A DNA stretch of 64,000 nt from Polaribacter sp. BAL334. Lineage in GTDB: Bacteria; Bacteroidota; Bacteroidia; Flavobacteriales; Flavobacteriaceae. The DNA lies in assembly GCF_015767435.1 (NCBI RefSeq), contig NZ_JADWOV010000319.1, forward strand, positions 62,001-126,000. Reading direction: 5' to 3'. Each line of letters opens with the position of its first letter. Position 1 is the first letter of the stretch. The notes under the pieces were generated by a model, which saw only the letters and a list, made by a program, of their open reading frames with translations, did not search any database and was not told where the DNA came from. Positions 9,109-18,663 of the stretch are shown here, piece after piece. The position numbers and the translations under genes are program-made.

Positions 9109-9942
9109 ATGTTGAATTATAATGGTGAATTACTAGATGAAAAAAACCTGTTATTATCTGCAAATAATAGAGCTTTTAAATATGGAGATGGACTTTTTGA
9201 AACCATAAAAGCAACCAAAACAAAAGTAATTTTTTGGGAAGATCATTATTTCAGATTGATGGCTTCTATGCGAATGTTGCGTATGAAAATTCCAATGTCT
9301 TTTACCTTAGAATACTTAGAACAAGAAATTTTAAAATCAATTGAGACTCAAAAAGAGGCAAATCATTACAGAGTTCGATTGACAATTTACAGAAAAGATG
9401 GTGGTTTTTATACTCCAGAAACGAATGAAATTGATTTTTTAATCGAAACTTCTCCATTAAATCATCAAACAAAAAGTGAATATTCAGTGGATGTTTATAA
9501 AGATTTTTACAATTATTCAGGATTATTATCCACTGTAAAAACAACGAATAGGATGCTAAATACATTGGCAAGTATTTATGCTAAAGAAAATGAATTAGAC
9601 AATTGTGTTTTAATCAATGAAAATAAAGGTGTTGTTGAGGTTGCCAATGGAAATATTTTTATTGTAATCGATAAAACTGTCAAAACACCTGCATTGACAG
9701 AGGGTTGTATCAAAGGTATTGTTCGAAAAAAAGTAATTGAAATTATTCAAAAAAATCCTGATTATACGATTGAGGAAACTACCATTTCACCTTTTGAAAT
9801 TCAAAAAGCGGATGAAGTTTTTATCACAAATGCGATTATTGGAATTCAACCTGTGACTCAGTTTAAAAAGAAAACTTTCGAAACTGTTTTTTCAGAAAAA
9901 ATTGCACAAAGTTTACGTTTTTTGGAAATAACGGCGGTTTAA
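9109..9942 (+). CDS. Class IV aminotransferase (BCAT/aminodeoxychorismate lyase-like)
   Basis: A 277-residue PLP fold-type IV enzyme. NRAFKYGDGLFETIKAT near residue 20 is the N-terminal signature, VKTTNRMLNTLASIYAKE near residue 144 carries the PLP lysine, and GVVEVANGNIFIV near residue 180 the conserved Glu/Asn. The length fits either a branched-chain or D-amino acid aminotransferase or 4-amino-4-deoxychorismate lyase (PabC) of folate synthesis; the sequence alone does not settle which. No pabB neighbour is present. The 3' end overlaps the convergent yqgE gene by the four bases TTAA. Confidence 0.88.
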   Translation: MLNYNGELLDEKNLLLSANNRAFKYGDGLFETIKATKTKVIFWEDHYFRLMASMRMLRMKIPMSFTLEYLEQEILKSIETQKEANHYRVRLTIYRKDGGFYTPETNEIDFLIETSPLNHQTKSEYSVDVYKDFYNYSGLLSTVKTTNRMLNTLASIYAKENELDNCVLINENKGVVEVANGNIFIVIDKTVKTPALTEGCIKGIVRKKVIEIIQKNPDYTIEETTISPFEIQKADEVFITNAIIGIQPVTQFKKKTFETVFSEKIAQSLRFLEITAV

Positions 9943-10496
9943 TTTTGTTGGATATCGCTTGGAGCATTTGCCCAAAGTTTATAATTTCCTCCTTTTTGGA
10001 GTAATTTTTCTCTCCACAAAGTTTCGTCGTTGATTGCAAATATATTTTCATAATCATTTTCAGAAACAAACCATGATTTTGATTGAATTTCACGTTCCAA
10101 TTGGTTTTTACTCCAGCCTGAATATCCCAAAAAGAAGCGGATATCTTTTTCGGTAAGCAATTCATTGTTCAAAGCATATTTTAAAGCTTCAAAATTTCCT
10201 CCCCAAAAAATTCCATTACCAATTTCGATACTTTCTGGAATAAGATTGCCTACTTTGTGAATAAAATACAAATTATCTTGTTCAACAGGTCCTCCTTGAT
10301 ATATTGTAAAATCACAAAAAATATCAGGAAGTAAATCATTAATTGTGTACGCTAAAGGTCTATTTAGGATAAAACCTACTGCATTATTTTTGGTATGTTC
10401 AGTAATTAAAATAATAGTTCTATTAAATGAACTGTCATTTAATATGGAAGGTTCAGCAATTAATAACTTTCCTTTAAGGGTTTTTACATACGACAT
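9939..10496 (-). CDS. YqgE/AlgH family protein (UPF0301)
   Basis: MSYVKTLKGKLLIAEPSILNDSSFNRTIILITEH followed by GAVGFILNRPL-like text (NAVGFILNRPLAYT) is the family's signature opening. The protein is about 185 residues, the usual length. The ATG at 10496 is preferred over the in-frame TTG at 10502 because family members begin close to the LKGKLL motif. The biochemical function is unknown; AlgH was named from alginate regulation in Pseudomonas. It faces the aminotransferase and shares its stop-codon bases. Confidence 0.9.
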   Translation of the reverse strand: MSYVKTLKGKLLIAEPSILNDSSFNRTIILITEHTKNNAVGFILNRPLAYTINDLLPDIFCDFTIYQGGPVEQDNLYFIHKVGNLIPESIEIGNGIFWGGNFEALKYALNNELLTEKDIRFFLGYSGWSKNQLEREIQSKSWFVSENDYENIFAINDETLWREKLLQKGGNYKLWANAPSDIQQN

Positions 10497-10519
10497 GCTC
10501 AAATTTAAAAAAAAATATG

Positions 10520-10550
10520 AAATAAAAAAACTCTCTTAAAAAGAGAGTTT
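10520..10550 (-). terminator. Terminator downstream of the HU gene
   Basis: AAACTCTCTT/AAGAGAGTTT stem (10528-10550) with a 3-base loop, followed on the minus strand by a T-rich run (TTTTATTT). It lies 24 bases after the HU stop codon. Confidence 0.85.
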
Positions 10551-10573
10551 CTTATAAATTTTTAATGTAAAAA

Positions 10574-10846
10574 TTAGTTTACAGCGTCGCTTAATCCAGC
10601 ACCAGCTTTAAATTTAGCTACATTTTTTGCAGTAATTTGGATAGTTTTTCCAGTTTGAGGATTTCTTCCACTTCTAGCAGCTCTTTTAGAAACTGAAAAA
10701 GTACCAAAACCAACTAATGCAACTTTTCCACCTGCTTTTAAGGCAGCTGTTACGTTATCAGTAAAAGACTCTAATGCAGCTTTTGCAGCAACTTTAGAAA
10801 TTCCTGCGTCAGCAGCCATTGCATCGATTAAATCAGATTTGTTCAT
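10574..10846 (-). CDS. HU family nucleoid DNA-binding protein
   Basis: A 90-residue HU/IHF protein: [22 protein letters not shown] at the N-terminus, the conserved turn [22 protein letters not shown] and DNA-binding arm [18 protein letters not shown]. Full length, no insertion. It binds and bends DNA non-specifically as a dimer. It has its own consensus promoter and terminator, so is monocistronic. The sequence is typical of HU-beta; an IHF role is unlikely. Confidence 0.97.
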   Translation of the reverse strand: MNKSDLIDAMAADAGISKVAAKAALESFTDNVTAALKAGGKVALVGFGTFSVSKRAARSGRNPQTGKTIQITAKNVAKFKAGAGLSDAVN

Positions 10847-10901
10847 AATAAATAGATTTTAAATTAATTGAATATTATTTTTATGCTTTAAAAAAGCTTA
10901 A

Positions 10902-10931
10902 CAAATATAGACGGATTAAGGGTTTGCGCAA
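10902..10931 (-). promoter_or_regulatory. Promoter of the HU gene
   Basis: On the minus strand TTG (10931-10929), 19 bases, TATATTTG (10909-10902): a perfect match to the Bacteroidota consensus. It leaves an AT-rich leader of about 50 bases before the ATG at 10846. The rest of 10932-11036 shows no other clear signal. Confidence 0.82.
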
Positions 10932-11036
10932 ATTTCAGTGTCAAAAAAGTGGCATTTTGTTAATAAATACCTATAAAATGTTAATAAAGAAGTTTTAAAA
11001 AGTCAAAATTTGTTTTAAACCACGTCATTAAAGGGG

Positions 11037-11981
11037 TTATTCCATTTTTGCATCATCAGAAAATGAAAACCCATTTAACAAGCTTTTTATGTCCATTTGT
11101 TTTTTTCCAGCGAGTTTGATTTCTAATATATTTATGAAACCATTCTGAACAGCAACTTTTACTTCTTTTTTGTTTGAAATAATTTTTCCAAAATCGAAGG
11201 AATGTTTTGATGTTTCTTTTTCAACAGCATAAATTTTTGCGGAAATTATTTCGCCATCTGTATTAATAGTTGTCCAAGCTGCAGGAAATGGATTCAATCC
11301 ACGGATTTTGTCAAACACTTTGTCTATTGGTTCTTTCCAATCTATTTTGGTGTTTTCAGGAGTTAATTTTGGGGCAGCTTTTTCTTCTAATGCAGGCTGT
11401 TTATTGGTTGTAATAGCTCCATTTTCAATATAAAGTAACGTTTTTGCAACTAAATTGGCACCTAAATTCATCAATTTATCATGCAAAGTTCCTACAGTTT
11501 CTGTTTCTGATATTGAAATTTCTTCTTGTAAAATGATTTCTCCTGTATCAATTTTTTCATCAATAAAAAAAGTGGTTACGCCAGTTTTGGTTTCTCCATT
11601 GATAATTGCCCAATGAATTGGGGCTGCACCTCTGTATTCAGGTAATAATGAGGCGTGTAGATTAAAGGTTCCAAATTTTGGCATGCTCCACACTTCTTTT
11701 GGAAGCATTCTGAAAGCGACAACAATATGTATATCCGCATTGAATAATTTTAGGGCAGCTAAAAACGCTTCATTTTTTAAATTAGTAGGTTGCAGAATCG
11801 AAATGTTTTGTGATTGTGCATATTTTTTAACTGCGGATTCATTCAGTTTTAATCCTCTTCCTGCAGGTTTATCAGCGGCAGTTACAACTCCTACAATTTC
11901 AAAATTATGTTCCTTTAAATGCTTTAAAATCGTAGCAGCAAAATCGGGAGTTCCCATAAAAACGATGCGCAATTTGTTCAT
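11037..11981 (-). CDS. fmt: Methionyl-tRNA formyltransferase
   Basis: A 314-residue protein: LRIVFMGTPDFAATILKHL at the start, then FNLHASLLPEYRGAAPIHWAIINGE, the formyl-THF-binding loop with the HxSLLP signature, and the C-terminal OB-like domain (NPFPAAWTTI...). It transfers a formyl group to initiator Met-tRNA. Length is normal. It lies 5 bases downstream of recQ and is the last of a three-gene minus-strand run (NTPase-recQ-fmt). Confidence 0.96.
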   Translation of the reverse strand: MNKLRIVFMGTPDFAATILKHLKEHNFEIVGVVTAADKPAGRGLKLNESAVKKYAQSQNISILQPTNLKNEAFLAALKLFNADIHIVVAFRMLPKEVWSMPKFGTFNLHASLLPEYRGAAPIHWAIINGETKTGVTTFFIDEKIDTGEIILQEEISISETETVGTLHDKLMNLGANLVAKTLLYIENGAITTNKQPALEEKAAPKLTPENTKIDWKEPIDKVFDKIRGLNPFPAAWTTINTDGEIISAKIYAVEKETSKHSFDFGKIISNKKEVKVAVQNGFINILEIKLAGKKQMDIKSLLNGFSFSDDAKME

Positions 11982-11986
11982 AGTTG

Positions 11987-13876
11987 TTATTTTATAAAAT
12001 ACTTATTTTGATGATTGATGTTGATTTTATCATCGGAAATTAATTGACGTAAATGTATCAAAATGTCTTTTTCAGTAAAGTTCAAATGTTGATTGATTTC
12101 TTGTGAAGAAAGCGCTCCTTTTTGATGAATCAAATGTATGATTTCTTCAGAAATATTTTTGGTATTGGTCTTTTTTTCTGACAAACAGACATCACAAATT
12201 CCACATTTTTTAGTTGATTTTTCATCAAAATAATTCAAAATTTGAATGCTTCTACAAACAGTATTGTTCTGAATAAAACGTAAAAAATCAGTTGATTTTT
12301 TTTCTTTTTGTTTGATGAATTGTGTGATTTCTTTTGAGCTTCTATTGATGGTTTTATCATCTTCTCTAGGTACTAAAAATCGAATTTCAGTATCCGTTTT
12401 TACTTTATTAAAAACGATAATTTCGTCTTTGTCTAGTTGCTCTAAATAGCCAATAATCTGTTGTGATGTGGTATTGTTTTTTTTAGCAAGCAGGTATTCG
12501 TCAATTTTAACTTCTTGTTCAAATAAACCTGTATAAGTTCTTAGTAATGAATTTATAAAGTTTTTTAAATAGATATTATTGATAGCGTAAAAATGCAGGT
12601 TTTTAGTAGTTTCTCTAAAAATTATGCTTGATTTTTTATTGAAAGTATTTTCAATTTCTATGATGGAATTATTAGCTAAAATCCGTAAAACACTATCTAC
12701 TTTTTGCACTGAAAATCCATACGTTTTTGAAAAATCTAGGTGATTAAATCCAAGTGCATTATCAGGAATTTCACCCAATGCAATTCTGAAATATTGATAC
12801 AACTTTCTATGAATTTCTTTCACTTCTTTTAAGCTGGGAAGTGTCATTTTTTCAAACTCAATTTGATTAGAAATATCGTTGTCATTTTTCAGTAAAACTG
12901 CAAATGCCTTTTTATGATTTCTTCCTGCTCTTCCTGCTTCTTGAATGTAATTTTCTATGCTATATGGAATATCAAAATGAATGACAATTCCAACATTTTC
13001 TTTATCAATTCCCATTCCAAATGCATTTGTTGCAACCATAATTGGTGTTTTTTCTGACATCCAATTTTCGAAAGCTTTTTCTTTTTCTATGGTGGATAAA
13101 CCTCCATGATAAAAACTACTTTTGAATTTATTTGCATTTAAAAATTGTGCAATTTGAACGGTTTTATTTCTTGAGTTTACATAAACAATTGCAGGAGTTT
13201 TTGTCTTTAAAAATATTTGTTGGAGTTTTAATAATTTATCTTCGACAGTAAAAATTTGGTAAGCCAAATGTTCTTTAAAAAAACTTTTTTTAAAAATAAT
13301 GGGTTTTTTTAACTCCAAACTTTTTTCAATATCTAGTAATACTCTTTGATTGGCAGTAGCTGTCAATGCAATAAAATGGACTTCAGGAATCAGCGTTCTT
13401 AAAATAGTGATATTTCTGAACGATGGTCTGAAATCATGTCCCCATTCAGAAATACAATGCGCTTCATCAACAGCTACAAAACTGATGGTTAGTTGTTTTA
13501 TTTTTTCTTGAATTAAGGGAGATTGAAGCCTTTCAGGAGAAATGTATAAAAATTTATAATTCCCAAATTTGATATTGTCAAAAAGTGTTAAAATTTCGTT
13601 TTGATTGGCTCCTGATGGAATGGAAGTTGCTTTAATTCCTCGCTTTTTTAAACTTTCAACCTGATCTTGAATCAAAGAAATCAAAGGAGAAATTACCAAA
13701 CAAACACCTTCTTTTAACAACGCAGGAACTTGAAAACAAATCGATTTTCCACCTCCAGTTGGTAATAATGCAATGACGTCATTTTTATGTATTACAGCTT
13801 CTATAATCTCTTCTTGTGGAGAAATAAATGAATTGTAATTCCAATATTCTTGAACTATTTTTATTGCATCAGTCAT
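11987..13876 (-). CDS. recQ: RecQ family ATP-dependent DNA helicase, short form
   Basis: A 629-residue superfamily 2 helicase. Walker A is LLPTGGGKSICFQVP near residue 38, the DEAH box VAVDEAHCISEWGHDFRP near residue 135, and motif VI EAGRAGRNHKKA near residue 315. The RecQ zinc cluster (CRSIQILNYF...CGICDVC) is near residue 535. After the zinc/winged-helix region the C-terminus is a short helical stretch; I see no canonical HRDC domain. Flavobacteria usually also carry a longer RecQ, so this may be the second paralogue (inferred). The start overlaps the upstream NTPase gene by 8 bases. Confidence 0.94.
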   Translation of the reverse strand: MTDAIKIVQEYWNYNSFISPQEEIIEAVIHKNDVIALLPTGGGKSICFQVPALLKEGVCLVISPLISLIQDQVESLKKRGIKATSIPSGANQNEILTLFDNIKFGNYKFLYISPERLQSPLIQEKIKQLTISFVAVDEAHCISEWGHDFRPSFRNITILRTLIPEVHFIALTATANQRVLLDIEKSLELKKPIIFKKSFFKEHLAYQIFTVEDKLLKLQQIFLKTKTPAIVYVNSRNKTVQIAQFLNANKFKSSFYHGGLSTIEKEKAFENWMSEKTPIMVATNAFGMGIDKENVGIVIHFDIPYSIENYIQEAGRAGRNHKKAFAVLLKNDNDISNQIEFEKMTLPSLKEVKEIHRKLYQYFRIALGEIPDNALGFNHLDFSKTYGFSVQKVDSVLRILANNSIIEIENTFNKKSSIIFRETTKNLHFYAINNIYLKNFINSLLRTYTGLFEQEVKIDEYLLAKKNNTTSQQIIGYLEQLDKDEIIVFNKVKTDTEIRFLVPREDDKTINRSSKEITQFIKQKEKKSTDFLRFIQNNTVCRSIQILNYFDEKSTKKCGICDVCLSEKKTNTKNISEEIIHLIHQKGALSSQEINQHLNFTEKDILIHLRQLISDDKININHQNKYFIK

Positions 13877-14423
13877 ACAAGCTATTCAAAAAATGGAGTA
13901 TAAATTGAACGCGTTCTTCTAATTTTCCAAAAGGAACATTGATGATTTTATATCCTAAATTCGTGTATGTTTTGATGATGAATTTGTCTATCAAAACAGA
14001 TTCTTCAAATGATTCATAACGTTCATTATCAGTTGTGTAAATAGCTTTCCAAGGAGAAAAGTGAAAAATCAAATCGTATTTATAGGAAATACATTTCTCG
14101 GAAAAAATTGCTGGATATTTCGTGTCAAAAAAATCTAAATACGCTTTTACATCAGGAATTCCTCTATCAAAAAAAATACTTTTTTCTGATGATTTTTCAG
14201 CTTCATGATAATGTTTTTCTCTTCCTTCCAAAAGTAATTCACTAAAAAGTAACGGATTTGTCAAGAAAAGTTGCTCAATTCCGTTCTTTTGAGCGTTTAG
14301 TGTAACTTCTCTTGAAACTTCTTCAAAACAATTAAATCCTTTTTCTTTAAGAGCTTTTAATACGGTTGTTTTCCCTGTTGCAGGACCTCCAATTAACACA
14401 ATTTTATGTTGTTTTTTTTGCAA
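13869..14423 (-). CDS. AAA_28-type NTPase/kinase-like ATPase
   Basis: A 184-residue P-loop protein: IVLIGGPATGKTTVLKALKEKGF is Walker A (residues 9-30), followed by CFEEVSREVTLNAQK and SIFFDRGIPDVKAYL, the Walker B region characteristic of the AAA_28 family (related to nucleotide kinases). The substrate is unknown; related domains occur in NadR-like and thymidylate-kinase-like proteins. Its 3' end overlaps recQ by 8 bases, suggesting translational coupling, though no functional tie is established. Confidence 0.85.
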   Translation of the reverse strand: MQKKQHKIVLIGGPATGKTTVLKALKEKGFNCFEEVSREVTLNAQKNGIEQLFLTNPLLFSELLLEGREKHYHEAEKSSEKSIFFDRGIPDVKAYLDFFDTKYPAIFSEKCISYKYDLIFHFSPWKAIYTTDNERYESFEESVLIDKFIIKTYTNLGYKIINVPFGKLEERVQFILHFLNSLYD

Positions 14424-14554
14424 TTTTTTAATGTCTTAATTAATTTTGAAGTTGTTTTTATTTCAATTCACAAAAATAATCCATTAGTATTATAAAACTA
14501 AGTTTTTAATGTAATTTTGTGCCTTGTTATTTTTAATAAAAATTGAATTGATAC

Positions 14555-14836
14555 ATGGAGGACAAAGAAGCCTTTTATAAAAAATTGCAATGGCAATTAG
14601 AGGATACAACTCAATTTCCATCAGATTATTTGTTTAAATTTATTGTTCCAGCCAGTGATAATCAAGTAGAAGAAGTTGAAAATTTGTTTAATAATAAAGG
14701 TGCAGTCATCAATACTAAAAAATCAAAAACAGGAAAATATGTAAGTGTTTCCATCGTTTTAAACATTGAAAACGCTGCAACTGTTATCGATTATTATCAA
14801 AAAGCAGCAAAAATAAAAGGTATAATTTCACTATAA
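14555..14836 (+). CDS. DUF493 family protein (YbeD-like)
   Basis: A 93-residue protein with FPSDYLFKFIVPASDNQVEEVENLF and VSVSIVLNIENAATVIDYYQKAAKIKGI, the compact alpha-beta (ACT-like) fold of DUF493/YbeD. Size matches the family. Function unknown. It lies 5 bases before the first foldase gene and may head that operon. A TAATTTTG -7-like box sits about 40 bases upstream, without a clear TTG partner. Confidence 0.85.
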   Translation: MEDKEAFYKKLQWQLEDTTQFPSDYLFKFIVPASDNQVEEVENLFNNKGAVINTKKSKTGKYVSVSIVLNIENAATVIDYYQKAAKIKGIISL

Positions 14837-14841
14837 AACTT

Positions 14842-16476
14842 ATGAAAAAAAGACTATTAATTGCATTATTGAGTGTTTCATCTATTGCATTTTCACAAAA
14901 AAAAGACAAATTATTGTTGACAATTGGAAATGAAAAAGTACTTGTTTCTGATTTTATGCGTGTTTATGAAAAAAATTTAGACGCAATTGAGAATGAAGAA
15001 GAAAAAGATATTCAAAAAAATATAGAACTTTATATCAATTATAGATTGAAAGTTAAAGAGGCGTATCGTTTACAATTGGACACATTACCATCGTATAAAA
15101 AAGAAATAGAAACGTATAGAAATCAACTTTCATTGCCTTATTTGCAGGATTCATCGTTTATAAATAAGTTGGTTGAAGATGCTTATTTTAGAATCAAAAA
15201 CGAAGTAAAAGCAAAGCATATTTTGGTAAGAACTCCTGCAGTTGCCACTCCAAAAGACACTTTAGAAGCATATACTAAAATCAAAAATATCCGTGAAAAA
15301 ATTCTAAAAGGAGAAGATTTTGAAAAGGTTGCAGTTGAGTTTTCTGAAGATCCTTCTGCAAAAGGAGATCCAGCATCAGGAAGAGAAGGTAACAAAGGGA
15401 ATTTAGGCTATTTTTCAGCTTTCAGAATGGTTTTCCCATTTGAAGATGCTGCTTATAAAACGAAAGTTGGTGAAGTTTCTACACCTTTCAAAACACGTTT
15501 TGGCTATCATATTCTTCAAGTTGATTCAATAAGACTATCAAAAGGAGAAGTGGAAGTTGCTCATATTTTGATTACTGACAAAACTGAAAAAGGTGAAAAG
15601 TTAATCAATGAAGTGTATGATAAGCTTCAAAAAGATGAACAATTTAAAACTTTGGCAAGAAAATATTCTGATGACGAAGGAACCAAATCAAAAGGTGGAG
15701 TGTTGCGTAAATTTGGAACTGGAGTTATGGTAAAAGAATTTGAAGATGCTGCTTTTAGTTTAGAGAAAGAAGAATCGTATTCAAAACCATTTCAATCAAG
15801 ATTTGGATGGCATATTGTTCAATTGATAAAAAAACATCCAATTGATTCTTTTGAAAATTTAAAAGCGGATTTGCTCCAAAAAGTTCGTTCGGATGAAAGA
15901 GCTCAATTGTCGCAAATGGCTGTTATTCAGAAATTAAGAAAAAAATATAGCATTACTGAAAACCAAAATGCAAAATCAATTCTTGATGCAAAAAACATCA
16001 GAACTATTGCAAAAGATTCTTTGCAAGATGAAATTTTAAAAATAAATGAACGTAGTATTTCTCAAGAAAAATTTGTGAATTACATCAAAAACAAATCAGG
16101 AAAAGCTGTTTTTGAATTGTATGAAGATTTTAAAAACGAAGAAATTTTAAACTATTACAAAGAAAATTTAGAAAAATCAGCACCAGAATTTGCAACAACT
16201 CTTCAAGAATATAAAGACGGATTGCTATTATTCGAGTTGATGCAGCAAACAATTTGGGAAAAATCAACCAAAGATTCTTTAGGATTAAAAACTTTTTTTG
16301 ATGAAAATGTAAGCAAATACAGCTCTACTGAACTTTCTAAAGTAAAAGGAGAAGTGATGAATGATTATCAAAATTTCTTGGAGAATAATTGGATTGCTGA
16401 ATTGAGAAAAAATGTCATCATTGCAATTGATAATAGACAATTGAAAAATTTAATCAAGTTTTATACAAAAAAATAG
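14842..16476 (+). CDS. Periplasmic peptidyl-prolyl isomerase with two parvulin domains
   Basis: A 544-residue exported protein (signal peptide MKKRLLIALLSVSSIAFSQ). Two PpiC/parvulin domains are visible: VKAKHILVRTP... to FGYHILQVDS (about residues 115-230) and VEVAHILITDK... to FGWHIVQLIKK (about 235-335). A long helical C-terminal region follows. Such proteins assist outer-membrane protein folding in the periplasm (PrsA/SurA-like). It is the first of three foldase genes; the next starts at the G of its TAG stop. Confidence 0.92.
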   Translation: MKKRLLIALLSVSSIAFSQKKDKLLLTIGNEKVLVSDFMRVYEKNLDAIENEEEKDIQKNIELYINYRLKVKEAYRLQLDTLPSYKKEIETYRNQLSLPYLQDSSFINKLVEDAYFRIKNEVKAKHILVRTPAVATPKDTLEAYTKIKNIREKILKGEDFEKVAVEFSEDPSAKGDPASGREGNKGNLGYFSAFRMVFPFEDAAYKTKVGEVSTPFKTRFGYHILQVDSIRLSKGEVEVAHILITDKTEKGEKLINEVYDKLQKDEQFKTLARKYSDDEGTKSKGGVLRKFGTGVMVKEFEDAAFSLEKEESYSKPFQSRFGWHIVQLIKKHPIDSFENLKADLLQKVRSDERAQLSQMAVIQKLRKKYSITENQNAKSILDAKNIRTIAKDSLQDEILKINERSISQEKFVNYIKNKSGKAVFELYEDFKNEEILNYYKENLEKSAPEFATTLQEYKDGLLLFELMQQTIWEKSTKDSLGLKTFFDENVSKYSSTELSKVKGEVMNDYQNFLENNWIAELRKNVIIAIDNRQLKNLIKFYTKK

Positions 16477-17324
16477 TGAAACAGTTGTTGCTTTTACTTA
16501 TTGGAATACTTTTTTTTACATCTTGTGAATACTTTGATTTTCGAAGTAAAGAGGAGGAAAGTGAGGAAATTGTTGCCATTGTAAATTCGCAAAAATTGTT
16601 TAGAGATGATATCAAATCGATTTTACCAGAAGATTACACAAAAAATGATAGCATACTTTTGGTAAGAAGTTTTATCAATAATTGGGCTTTAAAACAACTA
16701 TTATTATCGAAAGCAGAAAAAAATAGTTCCTTAGAAACCACCAACGAAATCAATAAATTAGTCAATGATTACAGAGAAAGTTTGCTAATCAACAACTATA
16801 AAGAAATGCTGATCAATCAACAATTGGACACTACTATTAATTCAAATGAAATTGATGAATTCTACAAAATTAATAGGGAGAATTTTAAATTAAATGAAGA
16901 TTTGATAAAAGTAAAATATCTGCATTTTGATCATAAAGTGATTAATAAAAATGAGTTGATTCGATTGTTTAAATCTGACAGAATTGATGATTTAGAGTCA
17001 TTAGAAAAACAACAATTGAGTTTTAAACAATTTCAATTTAATACTGATATTTGGACTTCAGTTGATAAAGTTTCCTCAATTTTGCCATTTTCGAGAGATA
17101 TTTTGTTAAATAAAACCAAATATCTTGAAAAACAAGATTCAATAGGTTTATATTTGATTTCGATTCATGATGTTTTGGTTCGAAATGAAACAGCACCATT
17201 GAATTATATAAAACCACAAATAAAACAAATGATTTTGCACAGACGCAAAATAGAATTGATAAAAGACATAGAAAAAATAATTTTACAAGATGCCACAAAA
17301 AACAACAATTTTAAAACATATTAA
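16476..17324 (+). CDS. SurA-N-like chaperone lipoprotein
   Basis: A 282-residue protein starting at a GTG that shares its first base with the preceding stop codon. The lipobox is GILFFTSC, so it is a lipoprotein. The body is helical (AIVNSQKLFRDDIKSILPEDYTKNDS...), resembling the SurA N-terminal chaperone core, and no parvulin active-site domain is recognisable. Its position between two parvulin genes supports an OMP-chaperone role (inferred). The 3' end overlaps the next gene by 35 bases. Confidence 0.82.
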   Translation: MKQLLLLLIGILFFTSCEYFDFRSKEEESEEIVAIVNSQKLFRDDIKSILPEDYTKNDSILLVRSFINNWALKQLLLSKAEKNSSLETTNEINKLVNDYRESLLINNYKEMLINQQLDTTINSNEIDEFYKINRENFKLNEDLIKVKYLHFDHKVINKNELIRLFKSDRIDDLESLEKQQLSFKQFQFNTDIWTSVDKVSSILPFSRDILLNKTKYLEKQDSIGLYLISIHDVLVRNETAPLNYIKPQIKQMILHRRKIELIKDIEKIILQDATKNNNFKTY

Positions 17325-18663
17325 CTTCCTTATATTCACTGTTTTCTTAGGATTTACAAGTTTTTCTCAAAAAGTCAAAATTGATGGAGTTGCCGTAGTT
17401 ATAGGTAAAAACATCGTTTTGAATTCTGATATTGATAAATTCAAATTAGAAATTGAAAAAAGATCCGAAGGGAAAATTAAAATTTCTGACTGTGAAATGT
17501 TGGAAGAATTAATGCAACAAAAACTATTATCTCATCACGCAGTTGTGGATAGTGTTACTGTTTCTGATGCAGAGGTTACTGAAAAAGTGGACAGAAATAT
17601 TGCCTATTTTACGCAAGAATATGGTTCAATTGATAAAGTAATCAAAGCGTATGGTTTTAATAGTATTGAAGATTTAAAAAGTGAAATCTACAATGTGGAA
17701 AAAGAAAATATGTTGATTCAAAGAGAGCAAGCAAAAATCACCGAAAAAGTTGATGTCACTCCAGAAGAAGTTCGTTTGTATTTCAATGGATTAAAGGACA
17801 AAGGAGAGTTGCCTGAGATTCCTGCAGAAGTGGAAATTGCTCAAATAGTATTGAAAGCTATTCCATCAAAAGAGGAAGATGATCGAATAATTGAAAAATT
17901 AAATGAGATAAAAACTCAAATTGAAGAAGGAGCTAATTTTAAAATGAAAGCGATTATCAATTCTGATGATCCAGGAGTTACAAGTAATGGAGGACAATAT
18001 GAAGTGACCAAGGATTCTCCTTTTATCAAAGAATTTAAAGAAACTGCATTTAGTTTAGATGTTGGTCAGGTTTCAAAACCTTTCAAATCAGATTTTGGAT
18101 ATCACATTATGCAATTGCATGAAATTAGGGGAAATAAACGAGTTGCATCGCACATTTTGATGCGACCAAGTGTTCCAGATCAATTGATAAAAGATACAAA
18201 AATCAAAGCTGAGCAAGTGAAACAAGATATTTTGGATGGCAAAATAACCTTTGAAGAAGCTGTAAAACAATATTCTCAAGACGATGAAACCAAAAATGAT
18301 GGAGGATTGATTACAAACCCATATAATGGCGAATCAAAATTTGATTTAACAAGAATGGATCCTGATTTATATGGAAGAGTAGCAGAATTGAAAAAAGGAG
18401 AAATGACAGATGTGTTTTTTGATCAAGATCAAAGTGGTGTTAAAATGTTCAAATTTATGTTGATGAGAGAAAGAACAGATACACACGTTGCAGATTTGGT
18501 TCAGGATTATGTAAAAATTCAAGAATTGGCTTTGATGAAAAAGAAAGAAGAAGTGATTTCGAAATGGTCAAAAGAGAAAATTAAAGATACGTATATTAAA
18601 TTATCTGAAATTCACAATAAATGTACCTTTGAAAAAAATTGGAAAAAAGAAACTGCTAACTAA
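17290..18663 (+). CDS. surA: SurA-like peptidyl-prolyl isomerase
   Basis: A 457-residue exported protein. The signal peptide ends around FTSFSQ. The SurA N-terminal core is VDGVAVVIGKNIVLNSDIDKF (near residue 32) and two parvulin domains follow (VEIAQIVLKAIPS...FGYHIMQLHE, then RVASHILMRPS...). The domain order and length match SurA, the main periplasmic chaperone delivering outer-membrane proteins to the BAM complex. The ATG lies within the end of the upstream gene, and the stop overlaps the moxR start by one base, so the block is tightly coupled. Confidence 0.93.
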   Translation: MPQKTTILKHINFLIFTVFLGFTSFSQKVKIDGVAVVIGKNIVLNSDIDKFKLEIEKRSEGKIKISDCEMLEELMQQKLLSHHAVVDSVTVSDAEVTEKVDRNIAYFTQEYGSIDKVIKAYGFNSIEDLKSEIYNVEKENMLIQREQAKITEKVDVTPEEVRLYFNGLKDKGELPEIPAEVEIAQIVLKAIPSKEEDDRIIEKLNEIKTQIEEGANFKMKAIINSDDPGVTSNGGQYEVTKDSPFIKEFKETAFSLDVGQVSKPFKSDFGYHIMQLHEIRGNKRVASHILMRPSVPDQLIKDTKIKAEQVKQDILDGKITFEEAVKQYSQDDETKNDGGLITNPYNGESKFDLTRMDPDLYGRVAELKKGEMTDVFFDQDQSGVKMFKFMLMRERTDTHVADLVQDYVKIQELALMKKKEEVISKWSKEKIKDTYIKLSEIHNKCTFEKNWKKETAN

